The notes: generated by a model from the sequence alone, not told the origin. 64,000 bases of DNA from Cordilura impudica (GCA_963682025.1 OY821518.1:228182236-228246235); one strand, 5' to 3'. Positions 34,795 through 47,338 are shown, counted from the stretch's first letter. Numbers and translations are program-made.

Positions 34795-35469
34795 ATGGAT
34801 AGACCCAATGGGGATGACACAACTCTAATGGATCTTAACGATGATTGTCTAATGGAAATATTTCAATATTTAACTATACTGGATACGTTTTCTCTAGTTG
34901 GTTGTTTCGATCCAAGAATTGACAATGTTGCATACGAAAGAATAGCGCAGTTGAAACAGTTAACCGTTTCACTAAGAGAACCGCCATTATTTACTAATTG
35001 GCAATTGGAAATTATTGGCAGAAATTTAAAAACACTTCACATAAGTGCTGGTTACTCCATGCAAACAAATTCCGTTATAAAATATTTACATCCTGTATGT
35101 TCGCACGGATCACTGCAAACTCTGATTCTGAACTATATTCAACTTGATGAAGATTGTCAAAAGTGTATTCTGAATGTAGCATTTAATTTGCAGTTTCTCA
35201 ACTTGAACTATTGCCAGTTAACAGATGACTTATTAAGCCCGATTTTAGAAAGATGTGAAAATCTTAAAACACTTTCAGTTTTAGGAAATTATAGTTTAAA
35301 GTGTGAATCATTGCTGTCGTTGAACTCGAAATATTTAGAAGAACTTAAAGTTGAACAGAATGATTATTCCAGAGATGCAATTCAGTCATTTATTGCCATA
35401 AATCCACTTGTAATGATAACAGTTTTCGCTCAAGGTCGATTGACTTCGAAAGTATATGGTGCCCACTGA
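34795..35469 (+). CDS. F-box / leucine-rich-repeat protein, 224 aa
   Basis: Predicted substrate adaptor of an SCF ubiquitin ligase. F-box proteins bind Skp1 through the F-box and recruit targets with the repeats. The F-box is at about residues 13-45 (DLNDDCLMEIFQYLTILDTF). Leucine-rich repeats follow: LKTLHISAG, LQTLILNYIQL, LQFLNLNYCQL, LKTLSVLGN, LEELKVEQN. No lesion is visible. The chosen ATG is preceded by CTTTTTATTCACCAG, which looks like a splice acceptor, so an upstream exon is possible. AATAAA at 35475 is a good poly(A) signal just after the stop. It is the only gene here that looks like an intact, typical host gene; many insect F-box proteins are this short. The specific orthologue is not recognised. 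Confidence 0.8.
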   Translation: MDRPNGDDTTLMDLNDDCLMEIFQYLTILDTFSLVGCFDPRIDNVAYERIAQLKQLTVSLREPPLFTNWQLEIIGRNLKTLHISAGYSMQTNSVIKYLHPVCSHGSLQTLILNYIQLDEDCQKCILNVAFNLQFLNLNYCQLTDDLLSPILERCENLKTLSVLGNYSLKCESLLSLNSKYLEELKVEQNDYSRDAIQSFIAINPLVMITVFAQGRLTSKVYGAH

Positions 35470-35662
35470 ACTAAAATAAAATAAAAAAAATTAAATATAT
35501 TTTGTTTTTAATATAGTTTTTTTTATATCCGACAGTACATATGAAATACTAACCGGATGATATACATTTGGCTACGATGAGATTCCATATCCTCGGCTAA
35601 AAATTTACTCTCATGCTTAAAAGAAAGACTTTTATTTCTCTACAACGATATTTTTGATTCTG

Positions 35663-36311
35663 GATTTTATCAATCCAAAATTCAATAATAAATATCCCAT
35701 TTATCATAATCTTCATTATTATCATCATCTTTATCATAAACTTCATCATCATTATCTTCATCGGTATTATCATAATCTTCTTTATCATTTTGTTTTATCA
35801 TAATTTTCATCAGTTTTCAGAAGTTGATATATTGTAAGTATGTTGTTTCTGCTCATATTTCTTGCTCATGCTAGATTTCAGTGGGTCAGTACCAAGAAGA
35901 AATCGATTGATAATTCTCCAATTGGCAAAAGTACATGCATCTCCCGTCCGTGAAAAAAATATATATGAAAAAATATATGTACGAAGTGGGAGGCATGCAA
36001 AACCACGGATATTTTTCAACGAGCAAGTATCTATCTGAATTTCATGAGAACAAGAAACAACAATTAGTATTGTATGAATTTTTTATCAGAGTTTAGTCCA
36101 CTTTTGTAATTTCAGGAGAAATTTCATCGTTGTGACAAAAATCCAGTGGCATTCTCGTCATTAGAATAGCTTGATCAACAAGCAAACCAGTTCCTTCTCG
36201 AAACTCTTGTCTCAGCAATAATTTGTTTGTCTCCATCTGATCTTTTTTGGATTTTAATATGGATTTTATATGACTAGTGAAGAAGACATTAAAAAAACAG
36301 AATCCAGCCAT
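35663..36311 (-). pseudogene. Possible decayed coding region with an acidic C-terminal tract
   Basis: Tail-to-tail with the F-box gene. The minus strand has an open 72-aa stretch (36311-36093; MAGFCFFNVFF...LLVDQAILMTRMPLDFCHND), then broken frames, then an Asp/Glu-rich run (DYDNTDEDNDDEVYDKDDD) ending at a stop near 35663. Biased trinucleotide content (TTATCATCATC on the plus strand) could equally be a simple repeat. I cannot name a family. It may be a remnant host gene or chance. Confidence 0.25.
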
Positions 36312-36480
36312 GAAGTATAGGCAACCCGAACTATAAAGAATCTGTTTTTAGTTCTATCGCAATCTGTAACCTACTGTAAAATGTGCGTGATAAAATTTTG
36401 TGTACTTGAGCTTAAATGGATCAAAATCACTCACGCACCCATCTCTAAAAAACCGAAATGCATCAACAAAAATAATAAGA

Positions 36481-37079
36481 ACAAGTAAGAAAATTTTAGT
36501 CGGTCTAGACCGACTATACGATACCCTACACCATGGTTTAGAGACCCTATCTCTTCGGACCAACTAATCGGATATAGAAAATAAGCATAAACCAAATCTG
36601 GGTGGCATTGTTATTAACTTTTTTGGCTGCGGATATGAAAAAGTTCATATCGGATGCTATATACATGGGGAGGGACTATGTCGAAAAATGGATCGATCCT
36701 GACCATATTTGGTTAAGTCACTTATATTTTGCAAAAATATATACAAACCAAATTTGAGAAAAATCTGTGCAATATTTTTGTTTTTTTGATAGATTTAATT
36801 GAAAATCGGGAATCAGCTTTTTATGGGGGGCTATGACAATGAATTGCCATGTGGAGTATATTTTTGGATAACTGATAAATGGGTATAATCAACACACACA
36901 AATCCAATTTGACAGAGATCTATATGATAATTTCGATCTTATGGAAATTCAAGTCGATTTCATAGGGTCATTTGTATGGGGACAAGGTTTGAACAGGGAT
37001 AGAATTTCACCAATTCAATAGCGTCCATCCTGTGGCCGATAAAAGCTTATGTACCGAATTTCATTAAAATATATTTATA
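36481..37079 (-). mobile_element. Helentron/DINE-1-like element, truncated
   Basis: Begins ACAAGTAAGAAAATTTTAGT and CGGTCTAGACCGACTAT (the inverted 3' end of the family). It matches the copies at 50203 and 62129 up to the AAAGCTTATGTACCGAATTT region and stops where the next Helitron begins at 37080. Its GTCCGTC half was not found beyond. Confidence 0.8.
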
Positions 37080-37907
37080 CTAGGTGATTGTGTGGCGCCT
37101 AGGCGCCCGTTTAAAAATTATGCATAAAACAGTTTAAAATTAAATACACGAAAAATTTATAATTAATTAAATTCCTCTTAATATAGTAGTAAATTGAAAA
37201 TTATATTGTTACATATGTACATATGAAAAAAGATTGCGTTTGTAGAAATTGTATACATAAGTATCAAAACAGATAAGAAATATTTGGCAAAAAAGTTTTT
37301 CAATTTAGAATCTCTTGAAAAACTATATTTCTTGTGAAATATCGTTGGTCATTTAATAGTTTTCCTTGCTGTGGGTTCGATTGAATACGTATCTTAACTT
37401 GGCTTGCAACTTTTGATCGTGAAAATTCCGCGGTCTCCAAATTAATGCCAACGTAATGAAATGACTGGCCTTGAGCCTTGTTTATGGTAATTGCGTATGC
37501 AGGAATTACTGGAAACTGGCGGCGTTTTAATATAAAAGGTAATGTGGTGTCGGTTGGGGCGAGATCAATCCTAGGAATTAGAACCGTATCATTTTTGTCA
37601 GCGTTACAGAATCTGTTAGTCTCTCAGTCAGTCAGTCAGTCACTGAGTCAGGGATCAGCGTAAATATATTTAAGATATTACCCGGCCTTCCACGTTATAT
37701 TTTTGGCTTTCAGGTTGTAATGCACTCACACTTTTTTACTCTTTTTTACTAAACAATCATACGTTTCAATTCTCTCTTTCAATTTTTCAATGGGACAGTT
37801 GCTTAACAATTTTTTGACTATTGGATGTGTGATTAATTTGACTTGAACGTGGGAAGGCTGGGTAAAGTCAGGAGATTGGAGATTCCCAAAATTATTAAAA
37901 TTTAATA
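37080..37907 (-). mobile_element. Helitron 3' portion (5' limit not located)
   Basis: On the minus strand it ends with the palindromic hairpin GGCGCCTAGGCGCC (about 37094-37107), ten bases, CTAG (37083-37080), then T. It carries the helicase remnant at 37603-37323. The right boundary is arbitrary; a CAGT tetranucleotide run lies at about 37626-37645. Confidence 0.6.
37323..37603 (-). pseudogene. Helitron helicase C-terminal fragment
   Basis: Open on the minus strand: VLIPRIDLAPTDTTLPFILK, RRQFPVIPAYAITINKAQGQ, SFHYVGINLE, ending in a stop at 37323. This is the last part of the Pif1-like superfamily-1 helicase of Helitron proteins (family pattern I-P-R-I...L-P-F...R-R-Q-F-P-V...I-N-K-S-Q-G-Q). 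The usual ending T-H-G-Q-L-Y-V-A-L-S-R is replaced by SRSKVASQVKIRIQ, so the end is degraded or frame-shifted. Confidence 0.85.
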
Positions 37908-38386
37908 CAATGGAGTTCGCTTATAACGTACCCTGGTTGTAATAAATTTTTGTTTATAGCGAAGAATTTCTGCGGTCCCAAGAGTTTTAATCACATTTTT
38001 CATACAAAATGCTTCTCTTATAGCGAACAGTGGTTATATCAAACTTTTAACTTTAACACACATTTTTTTTTCCATTTCAGAATTTTCCTATATTATATAA
38101 TTTTAAAAAAGGTCCTTTTATGTATATTTTCGTAAAAGTTTGCCAGTAGCCAACTTTTGCTTTTTACTTTCTGCTTCTATACATAAGGAGTTTTTAATAT
38201 TATGTGATTTTAAAAAAATATTTTATTTTGATAGATAAAATGCATCAAAATAAATAAACTTATTCAACTAAAAAAAGTTTTTAAACCTTTCGGACAAAAC
38301 AAAAATATACTACGGTTATAACGAACTTAGTCTAACTAATTTCGCCGGTCCCGCCAAGTGCGTTATAACCGAATTCCATTTTACTG
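37908..38386. mobile_element. pogo/Tigger-like MITE
   Basis: CAATGGAGTTCGCTTATAAC on the left; on the right, reading inward on the minus strand, CAGTAAAATGGAATTCGGTT and ATAACGCAC. TA flanks at 37906-37907 and 38387-38388. The inner repeats TCTTATAGCGAA and GTTATAACGAAC resemble the subterminal sites of pogo-type elements. 479 bp, non-coding. Confidence 0.75.
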
Positions 38387-38603
38387 TAGAAAAAATAGAA
38401 TAGCATAGAAAAAAAAGCGTTTTAGAGCAAGGTTTCTAAAAGTTTCTTAAAGGGGGTAAGGTTTTAAAAGTTAAAAAAAGTCGTACTTTCACAATTCTTT
38501 TTTGAAGATATGAATAATGTTGGATTATTTATTTCATATATACGTTATAGCATAACATTTGAAGAATCTTTGAAAAAATTTTTAACTAAAACTTTTAATA
38601 AAT

Positions 38604-38931
38604 AAGTCCGTGACAGCCAATATCCGGAGGCGTTGTTGTTTTGCGGTGAACATCATAACTCGTTACCGGATCATGTGAAATAAAAAAATCGAAATGCGTT
38701 TCAAAGGTGACATGTTTCCTGAGGTAGCGACGAAGAGTTTTTTTTTTGCAGCATTTTGAAGTGAAAAACGATTTTAGCTATACAATTTCGGGAATTTGTT
38801 GTTAAAAAATGGGGAAGAAATTGGAATTAAAAAAAAACTTCGTGATTACCTGATGATTTATATTTATATAGTGTCTAAAATTTCAAAAGAATCGGTCAAG
38901 AAATATTTCGAGTTATGATGTTCACGGACTT
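38604..38931. repeat. Inverted-repeat element
   Basis: AAGTCCGTGA is inverted at the far end (TCACGGACTT). A stronger inner inversion, GTGAACATCATAACTCG (38646-38662), matches 38909-38925 exactly. Likely a small foldback element; no TSD fixed. Confidence 0.6.
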
Positions 38932-39135
38932 CGAACATTTATTTGCGAGAAAATCGGTTTAAAGTTTTTTAAAAACTGATTTATATACTATATACCGTAT
39001 GAGGCCGGTCGCTGAAAACGCTGTATCTTTTTAAGGTTTGCTCTGATTTACTTACAATTTTGACACAACACACTCGACATGTTGTGCATTCAGAAAGAGA
39101 AATGCAAAAAAAGGTTTTATAACCTACCACCCCTT

Positions 39136-39426
39136 TAACCTTGGACGGTTACTGTTCTTCGAATCGGCGAAGCTCATTTACTCTTTATCATATAAACCAA
39201 AAAAAGGGGCCAAATTCGTATCGAATTTTAAGACTGAAAAATAATATTTATTTTTATATTTTATTTTTTTCTTTATTTTTTAATAAAATGTTTAACATAA
39301 AAAAATTTTTGTTTATTTTTTACTTTAAAAATTGTTCAGCTACAAATTTTTGAAAAAAATTGTTCGTCAATTCGACGAAGAGTAACTTTAATGTACTAAG
39401 ATGAAGAGTAACCTTCCAGGGTTTAG
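39136..39426. repeat. Candidate MITE with short inverted ends
   Basis: TAACCTTGGACGGTTACTGT on the left and AAGAGTAACCTTCCAGGGTT on the right are inverted with several mismatches. The interior is AT-rich. Confidence 0.4.
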
Positions 39427-40396
39427 GAAGTGCAAACACCAATACACCTACACAAGAGAGAAACAAATATTTCATATTTCATCATTCATGTAAACTGAAA
39501 AAATAGAACTACATTTTTTGCAAAGTTATCTATAAATCCAAAAAAATAAAATATAAGGGCGTATTAGTTTTACTTCAAAAAAACTTATTATTCCAAATCG
39601 CCTTTAATTCTTCCATGATAATTTCAATAAATTATTTAAATTAAAATCTTAAAGATACCTATTTACGTAATTTATGTTAGTCTAAATTTTTGAACGCAAA
39701 TTGTGCAAAAATGAATATTATGAGTGAAAAAAAAATTATTTTCCCACCTCTCTTCTGAAATTACAATGTAATTTAATTATGCAAATTTACAATAATTTAA
39801 ATTTTAAACTTAATATTGCATTATTTTTAGCTTTAAACGAAATCATACGTTGGACAACAACAAAATCCACATTGAAGATCTCGTTTTTCTCAAATATTTA
39901 TCAAAAAATCATACTCTTTGGTAAGTGCTGGCCATCAGAGAACCTGAGCGAAAGCACTCCTAACAATTCAAAACAATTTTGAGATGAAAAACAAAACAGA
40001 CAAACGGAAAAGTTTAGTTTGATAAAAGAAGTAAACAATGTTTAAAATTTCATTCGTTACTTTTTTTTGCAGAATTTTTTCATTGACCAACAAAGGGAAT
40101 TCAAAGAAGAATTTGAGTAGATATTAGTTTTTTTATGCATTTTTTGAGTTCAACTTATTCCATATGTAACACGAAATCTGCATATGTAGTTCTATTGTCG
40201 TTAGTAGTGCTGCCAATTTTGACAACTTATTGTAATTTCGACGATTTTTCAATTTCTTAAAATGATTTTTTAAATTTGTTCAAATGATGATTGAAGATTT
40301 AAAATTTTCAGTAATATAAAAATTACGATTTCAAGGGTTAACAATTAATGGGTTGTTTATCGAAAATGGATAGTTTTTGTTCAGTGTAAATGGAAA
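39427..40396. other. Unassigned AT-rich sequence
   Basis: No coding region, terminus or repeat recognised; the short ORF at 39779 has no family signature. Confidence 0.4.
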
Positions 40397-40419
40397 TTAC
40401 AAAATATGTATAGATTTAA

Positions 40420-40620
40420 TTCTGGCCTCGACTCCCCACCAAGGAGTGGGATTTGTTGCCCAAATGCACAAATCTTGAATTGGTACCGGGGTGTAGTTCA
40501 CTACACAATGGGGCGGTGGTCGGCGCATATTCCGATACCGTGAGGTTATGTCAACGAGACGGGTACTCACGTTAAACACAAGAGACTTCTGTCTGCCATG
40601 GGTGGACCCCATTCCCCCTT
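40420..40620. other. GC-richer island of unknown origin
   Basis: About 200 bp clearly richer in GC than its surroundings (TACCGGGGTGTAGTTCACTA, GGGGCGGTGGTCGGCGCA). On the minus strand it is open for 71 codons (GSTHGRQKSLVF..., ATNPTPWWGVEARI), but no family is recognised. It could be the 3' end of a retroelement. Confidence 0.35.
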
Positions 40621-41195
40621 ATCCAATTGATCTGAAACTTGGTCCATAGTCTTGTCGTGACTACAATTTAATTTTGGGGTGGTCACTCACAGTCACGCTT
40701 GGTCACGCACAGTCACGGAGTGATCTAAATGTCATTTCCCCTCATCCGATCGATTTGAAACTTGGTCCATACACTTGCTGTGGAAAAAAGATTAACTTTG
40801 ACTTAGCTACGCACAGTCACGCACACTCACGGAGTGATCTAAATGTCATTTACCCTCATCCGGCCGATCTGAAACTTGGTCGATATACTTGCTGTAAAGA
40901 AAGATCAACTTCGACATTGTCACGCGCAGTCACGCATAGTCACGCACAGTTACGAAGTGATTTAAAACCCATTTTCCCTTATCCGATCGATCTATAACTT
41001 GGTCGATAGACTTGCTGTGAAAAAAGATTAACTTTGACATAGTCACTCATAGTCACGCACAGTCACGAAGAGATTAAAACACCACTTCTCCTCATCCGAT
41101 GGATCTGAAACTTTGTCCATAGACTTGTTGTGGCCAAAGATTAATTTTTAGATAGTCACACACAGTCACGCACAGTCACGGAGATATTCAAAACT
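40615..41195. repeat. Tandem repeat, about 112-bp unit, five copies
   Basis: Each unit has CTCATCCGATCGATCTGAAA, CTTGGTCCATAGACTTG, then a run of the 8-mer CGCACAGTCA and GGAGTGATCTAAAT. Units start near 40617, 40738, 40851, 40975 and 41090 and differ by about 10-20%. The internal CACGCACAGTCACG 10-11-bp repeat suggests growth at two scales. Confidence 0.8.
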
Positions 41196-42099
41196 CATAT
41201 GCATAAGGAAAGAAATAGTTTTAATAAAAACTTTGTTTTTATGGGTTAGATTATTATGGATTATACTTAAATACGAACACGCAGCAGCGATTCTAAAACT
41301 TTATATAAATCCGTCTTTGTGTCTATTCATTAACTTCAGGTAGTATTTGAAAATATTTTATGAATGAACAACAACTTCCTAGAATAATATCGACCGATTA
41401 AAGTATTGCTATGTAAAATGATGGGACTGAAGTTAAACAATTAAATAAATAAAATATTCAAAAATCCAGTGATATATTCCAGTAAAAATAACATTACCAA
41501 ATATGCAAAAGTTTTATACCATTATATTATGTTTCATTAAATGATCCATTTAAATATTATAAATATTGATTTATATGAAAAACCGTGCAGTCTGAAGAAA
41601 TTCCTGATATAGAAGTAGGTAAATATAATACAAATACTCGTATGTTAAAGTCAAAAAGTATCAAATCTTCAATTCTACAAACGCAATTATTAACTTCATT
41701 AATCCCATACATTACGCTATGCTACAAATGGGAAAACATTTCTTTCCTTGAATAACCACTATATTTTTTTGATCCGCTATAGTCACCTAACTGCAAAAAT
41801 CATCATTATTTCAAATTTTATGGTAAGGTAAGGTTTTTGAAGAGGCTGCTCCATACATCTTGTCGACGTATTCGATTATGTTATGCAATACTTTAAATTA
41901 CGCCAGCTTTAAGTTTTCTTAATATCATTTTTTGATATAGACATTAGGAAAAAATACAAAATTTTTGCATTTAAAAAATTCATATAAAATAGAAAGCAAA
42001 AAAAATTTTTACCACTTTTAGTACTGAATATTAAGCTGCGGGAAATATAGATAAAGTACATTTTGTTTCATGAAAATCCATGGATAAATTCGTATTTTA
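41196..42099. other. Unassigned AT-rich sequence
   Basis: No gene or element end recognised. Confidence 0.4.
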
Positions 42100-42688
42100 T
42101 TCCCGATAAAATGAAAAAACATACCTAGTTTTGGCATTTTTATCGCAAATTTGGTACTAGTTTAGTGACGATTTTTTTATTTTTTTGGAGGGGTTATTGG
42201 TTTTCGGGGTGATATAGGAGAAATGTTTTTTTTCGGCGGCTCATATTTTCCGAGATATGGACTTCCAAAATTTTGACATTGATTTTTATATAACTTCGTT
42301 ATTTGTTATCGGATTTCAGCAATATATATATATCATTGGAAAGCTTACTTGAGTGTCTCTGATTTGATATTCGAAATTCATTAATACGTTATGAACCTAT
42401 TGAATTTTTTCAATTTTTTTTATTTATTATTATTATTTATTTTTTTTAGTGTCATTTCTCATAAAATGATCTGCACAATTTGGTATTTACAACAACTGAA
42501 TGAAAGTTGGGTCCACTACCTTTATTTCGATGTATATTTTGGACCGCATATATTAGGGACTTTAGAAAAATATGTCCTTATTTCTACTTCGGCCGATTTA
42601 AAAAATCGGACTGTTGCCCATAAACTAGACCAAATTTGCGATAAAAAAAAATGTCAAAACTAGGTATGTACTTTCATTTTATCGGGAA
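42100..42688. mobile_element. MITE with about 60-bp TIRs and TA flanks
   Basis: TTCCCGATAAAATGAAA...CATACCTAGTTTTGGCA...TATCGCAAATTTGGT on the left is matched inverted on the right. TA flanks both ends (42098-42099 and 42689-42690), suggesting a Tc1/mariner-type origin. 589 bp. The 90-aa ORF inside (42391) is a chance frame. Confidence 0.8.
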
Positions 42689-43821
42689 TAATTTTTTTTT
42701 CATACATTTATTTGCAATCTATTTTAAAATAATAAGCAAATTAATTAAAACTAAAAGTTGACATAAGCTTAAGCCTCCATTGAGGTTAAAACATGTATGC
42801 ACTTATATACATTTCTAGGAAATTTTATTTTATCATTAAATAAAGACCCTAAAAGTATGCTAATCAATTATAGCCAATTCACAAATCAACACAAAAAACA
42901 AACTCAGTTTTATTACAAACACATTAACAAATTTAATAAACACACACATAGCCTTTTATAATTATACCCTCCACTCCAGTGTGCAGAGGGTATATATAAG
43001 TTTGTCATTCCGTTTGTAATAATTGGAAAAAAAATTTTGGACCCCATAAAATATATATATTTGTGATCCTTATAACAACCGGAGTTGATATAGCGATGTC
43101 CGTCTGTCCGTATGTGGAAATCACGATGGCGGCATCAATCGGGCAGCTAGGGTGCTCGCTGATATAAAAAATAATTCATTAACATCCTGAAAAGTTTGCT
43201 ATTTAAAATCGTCCAAATCGGTCGATTAGGGCCCGAGATTTGAATGAAGAACTAAAAAAAGTCTTGAAAAAATATAATTTTCTATGTTGTTCTTGTCACG
43301 ATCACGCCCTCAATGGGATAGCTAAGGTAATCATTTTTATTGAGAATGATTCTCCAAATTCATGGGAAGATTTCTATTTCAAAAATCATTAAAATCGGTG
43401 GAACAGGTCCAGGGAAATCTCTGAAAAAGTAAAAAAAAAATGAAAAATATGATGTTTCTATAGTGTTCTTGTTGTTATTCTAAATGTTGTATTGTTGTCA
43501 TAGCTGGACTTGTTGTTGTGGTGGTCATTGTGGTAATAATATAATAAAAACTAACCCTTTGTACATTTTTTTTTATCAACTCTGGTAGAAAAAATAAAAG
43601 TTTCCATTGTTTTGGCATCATTAAAAAAATTTACTAGATAATTTCTGTCATTGCCACGAGCCTGCCTGCAAAGTTTCAGACCGATTGGGTCACGGGAAAG
43701 GGGTTCAAATCGATCCAAAATTTTTTCGACAAGCAGACACTAGGAGTTAATATAAAGGGAGTAAAAATTCACCAGCATCTAAAGCAAATAATGCTAAAAT
43801 ACCTAGTTGTTAATAAAAAAA

Positions 43822-45691
43822 TCATGTGAGTCCGATCACAAGGAAGATGTGTAAACATCTAAAAATTAAAGCATTTTTTATTAACGTTGTGCTGAACGCT
43901 ATTGAAATTGGTGAGAATCGGTCCATGTTCAGACCTAGTCCCCATACAAATGACCGGCATGTTTCCCTTAATGATCCATCGTGTGTAGTAATGTTTCATG
44001 TCCAAATTTATGTTTCAATTTTGGTTCGTCAAAAATCAAATTATTTTGATATTTTGTTTCCAACCTGAATGTTCCACGGCTGTATCAATGTTTACTGTTT
44101 TTGCTCTATTGTTTAATTGAGAGCAGTGCTGTAATGTTGTTTTGTATATCGGACTAAAGAAAATAAAAGACAAAAATGGAGAACATTTAAGATAATGAAA
44201 ATTTTAAGAATTTTATTAATAATAATGAATACTGATAATTGAAATTTTAAGAATTTTATAAACTAATATAAAAATGTATAAATTTTTATAAATTTTTGAA
44301 AATTTTATAGCTGAATATAAAATTTATTTTCTTCCGCATATATTTGTTTAATATGTACTAATATATTCAATTTTAAAAATTTTATAAATAATAATGATAA
44401 TGAAAATTTTAAGTATTTTATAAACTAATATAAAAATACAGAAATTTTTATAAATTTTTGCAAATTTTATAGCTGAATATAAAACTTATTTTCTTCCACA
44501 TATAGTTCTTTAGTATGTACTAATATATTCAGTAAACAAACAGAATTGATGTTTCCATCGTCTGTATTAAAAAAAAAATATGCAAGGGGCAAATCGTCGC
44601 ATTCAATATCGAATGAAATCAGTCGAAATTGCATATTTTGGTTTATTATTTAAAGAAGACGGACAATCGTCAGACTTCGTTTCACTTTTACTATTAACTA
44701 TGGATAATAACTTGCTATCTGTGACAGAGTTAAATTACGCTTTGTATATTATTTGAGAAAATAAAAAAATAATTTCTATTGAAATATCGATAATGAATGC
44801 GACGATTCGACCCCAGATATTTGTAAAGTGTGAAATTGGTTTAAAATCACGTGATTTTACTAAAAACCTTTTTAAACTCTACTACCGGTTACATGTGTTT
44901 ATTATTTTATTTATTTATTAAAAATAATATTAAATGCAGTGATAATTGTTAAATATATATATAATAAGTTGTAGTGTTACGAATAACTTTAAATGATTGA
45001 GAAAATTAATTATAAATTTTTATAAAAATAAATGTTTAATAAAATAGCAACATTCTATATGGAATACCGAAATTAGGCCCGTTTTAGAAAAAAACATTTT
45101 TATAACGCTATTCGCTCCCTGATTTAATCTCCTTACACTTCATTTTGTCTCCAAACACTTCCAGTAAAGTGTGCCTTCATTTTATCTCCAAACACTTACT
45201 TTTGCCTAGGCTATTAATATTATAGATTTATTGTATTATGTATTATTTAAAAAAATTTTGTTTTATTATGAAAAAGAGTAATAACTACTAAAAATGTTTA
45301 TTAATGAAAGTTGTCAACATATAATGTGTAAATATTATAAAAGAAAAAAACAGAAAAAACATTTCCAAATAGAGTAAAGACGCGGTTTTCTTTAGAACTC
45401 AAATAAAACAACAAAATACCGAAATATTTTGGTGCAATTCTGGAAATCATTATGGTTTGTGAATAAAAACATCTATTCAAGCAGTAAGCGCTATCTACAT
45501 GTGTATAGCAAGCAACTGCTATGTTTGTCATACTTGATGGTTGCAGTTGTATGGTATACATTCATGGCGCTTTCTGTTGTTTGATGAATCAGCTAAATAA
45601 TTGTAGCTTCCATTTCCGTAAATAGTTCCGCTTCCGTAAGGGAAGTTTGTGATTTTTCCCCCCTGATCGCATAGATGTTTACACATCAAAA
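43822..45691. mobile_element. Insertion 1 in the right arm
   Basis: Defined by comparison with the left arm, where GTTGTTAATAAAA and AACAATGTAAAT are adjacent. Near its edges ATGTGTAAACATCT (43847-43860) is inverted at 45673-45686, next to GATCACA/GATCGCA. It contains a DINE-like fragment (43900-43955, GAACGCTATTGAAATTGGTG), a tandem duplication of about 180 bp (44210-44380 and 44395-44535) and the foldback at 44586. It may be a composite rather than one element. Confidence 0.65.
44586..44814. mobile_element. Small foldback element inside insertion 1
   Basis: GGGGCAAATCGTCGCATTCA...ATCG (44586-44611) is inverted at 44788-44814 (CGATAATGAATGCGACGATT...CCCC). 229 bp, non-coding. Confidence 0.7.
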
Positions 45692-46381
45692 GAAAACAAT
45701 GTAAATTTAGGAAAAAAAAGTTTTTATGTATTAATTTATTTAAAGAGAAACACACAAAAATAACGTTTGATGTTGTATTTTTTGTGTGTAATACATATAC
45801 ATACATACACATATTAAATAATACAAATAATATATGTACATATATTCTATATATGTATGTATATCCATAATAACTGCATATTAGAAATAAATCGGTATAT
45901 TATTTTATTTACATAAAAGCTGCAATATTTTGTTGTGGGGAAAATACATTTCTTTTGCATTAACAGAGTGTCACTTCATTTTGATCAGCGTGACTATCCA
46001 ACAATAGATGGCGCCACAATTTTTGTTCTAATTAGCTTTGCAATAGTTATTTCTATTTTAACATGAATGTCAATATTTTCAAATAGATATTATACATAGC
46101 AATGTTAAGAGTATACACGGGCTGGTCTTTTATTTCATACGTTTTTTCATTATTCTTTTACAAATATGAACATAAGTTTGGCATATTAACTTTTTGTTGA
46201 CTTTACAAAATAGAGTTACCGAGTTCATCAATGAGGTTTTTGCTTTCAAAACAGTTCTACATAGTTATATAGAATTATTATTCTGCTTTACCTACAAAAT
46301 ATCTGATTGCGATTACATCTAATTTTTAAAAATTGTTTATAATTACTAAAGCATTATTATTCACATAAATACAAAATTGCG

Positions 46382-47338
46382 CTTTTTAAATTTTCCATTC
46401 AAATTTAAGAAAATATCAATTCTAAAAACTGGAATTAAAATTTCCAATTATAAATTAGAAAATATTAACTGAATTTCAGAAAATCATATCAAAACGTCGG
46501 AAATAATAATTTTAAATTTAGAAGACATCAATTGCATCTTTAATATACATATACATTTTATTCGTTAAACACAAATTGAAATTCCAAACAAACACCAAAA
46601 ATGTTTACATTTAAAAAATGTTTACATTAAAAAAAAAATATTGGCATTCAGGAGAAATTAATAGCTTTTCAATAACTTTTTTTAACGATTGTCGAATCGT
46701 TAAAAAAGAAAAGCAAAATTATCAGTAAAATTTTTAAACGATATTCGCTATTGTTAAAGTCAGCTGTTGTTGTTATCTAAACGACAACCATTTGTGCGTT
46801 GTTTATTCAATCGATAAAAACTTAAATTTTTAGGTTGAAATGTCGTCATACATAAATAAAAATCATAAAAAACTTTTTTATATAAATAAAAAAATTAAAT
46901 AGCATATTCAATTCAATATTTCATTTTCAAATAAATAAACAGAAATATTAGTAAAAACGAAGTAATTTGTTTTTTTCTATTCTTCTTTGTGTTTTTCGCT
47001 TATTTTGACAGAGATGCCACTCGTTTACAATTTAAATAAATAGAAAAATAGAGATATCGACTGTCGTTAAGATGTCTGTACTTAGTGAATCACTTAATCC
47101 TTAGTGCAAATAACAATAGCTGTCGATATATTTTGCGATTGTCGGATCGTTGGAATTTACAGAATCGGACTACAGAAAACATTGATTTAAATTCAATGGA
47201 TTTTAGAAAATCTCAAATGATATTTAAGAATTGCGAACACAAAAATTGTTACATAAATAAACGCAATTTGATGAGAATGTTATTTATATATTATTTTTCA
47301 CAATTTTTTTTGGATGCAAATTTGAAGTTTTTCAGAAA
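46382..47338. mobile_element. Insertion 2 in the right arm
   Basis: In the left arm TACAAAATTGC is followed directly by ATAAAGATAACAAATT; here 957 bp separate them. The insert starts with a minisatellite-like TTTCAGAAAAT/AATT texture similar to 2555-2693. Its superfamily is unknown; the 85-aa ORF at 47085 is unsupported. Confidence 0.55.

Noticed and set aside
35597..35788. Met/Ile/Lys-rich 63-aa minus-strand ORF
   Set aside because: A frame through a trinucleotide-rich stretch; another frame gives an acidic run and neither has a family signature.
36093..36311. Confident host gene opposite the F-box gene
   Set aside because: Only 72 codons are open, with no recognisable domain; kept only as a low-confidence decayed region.
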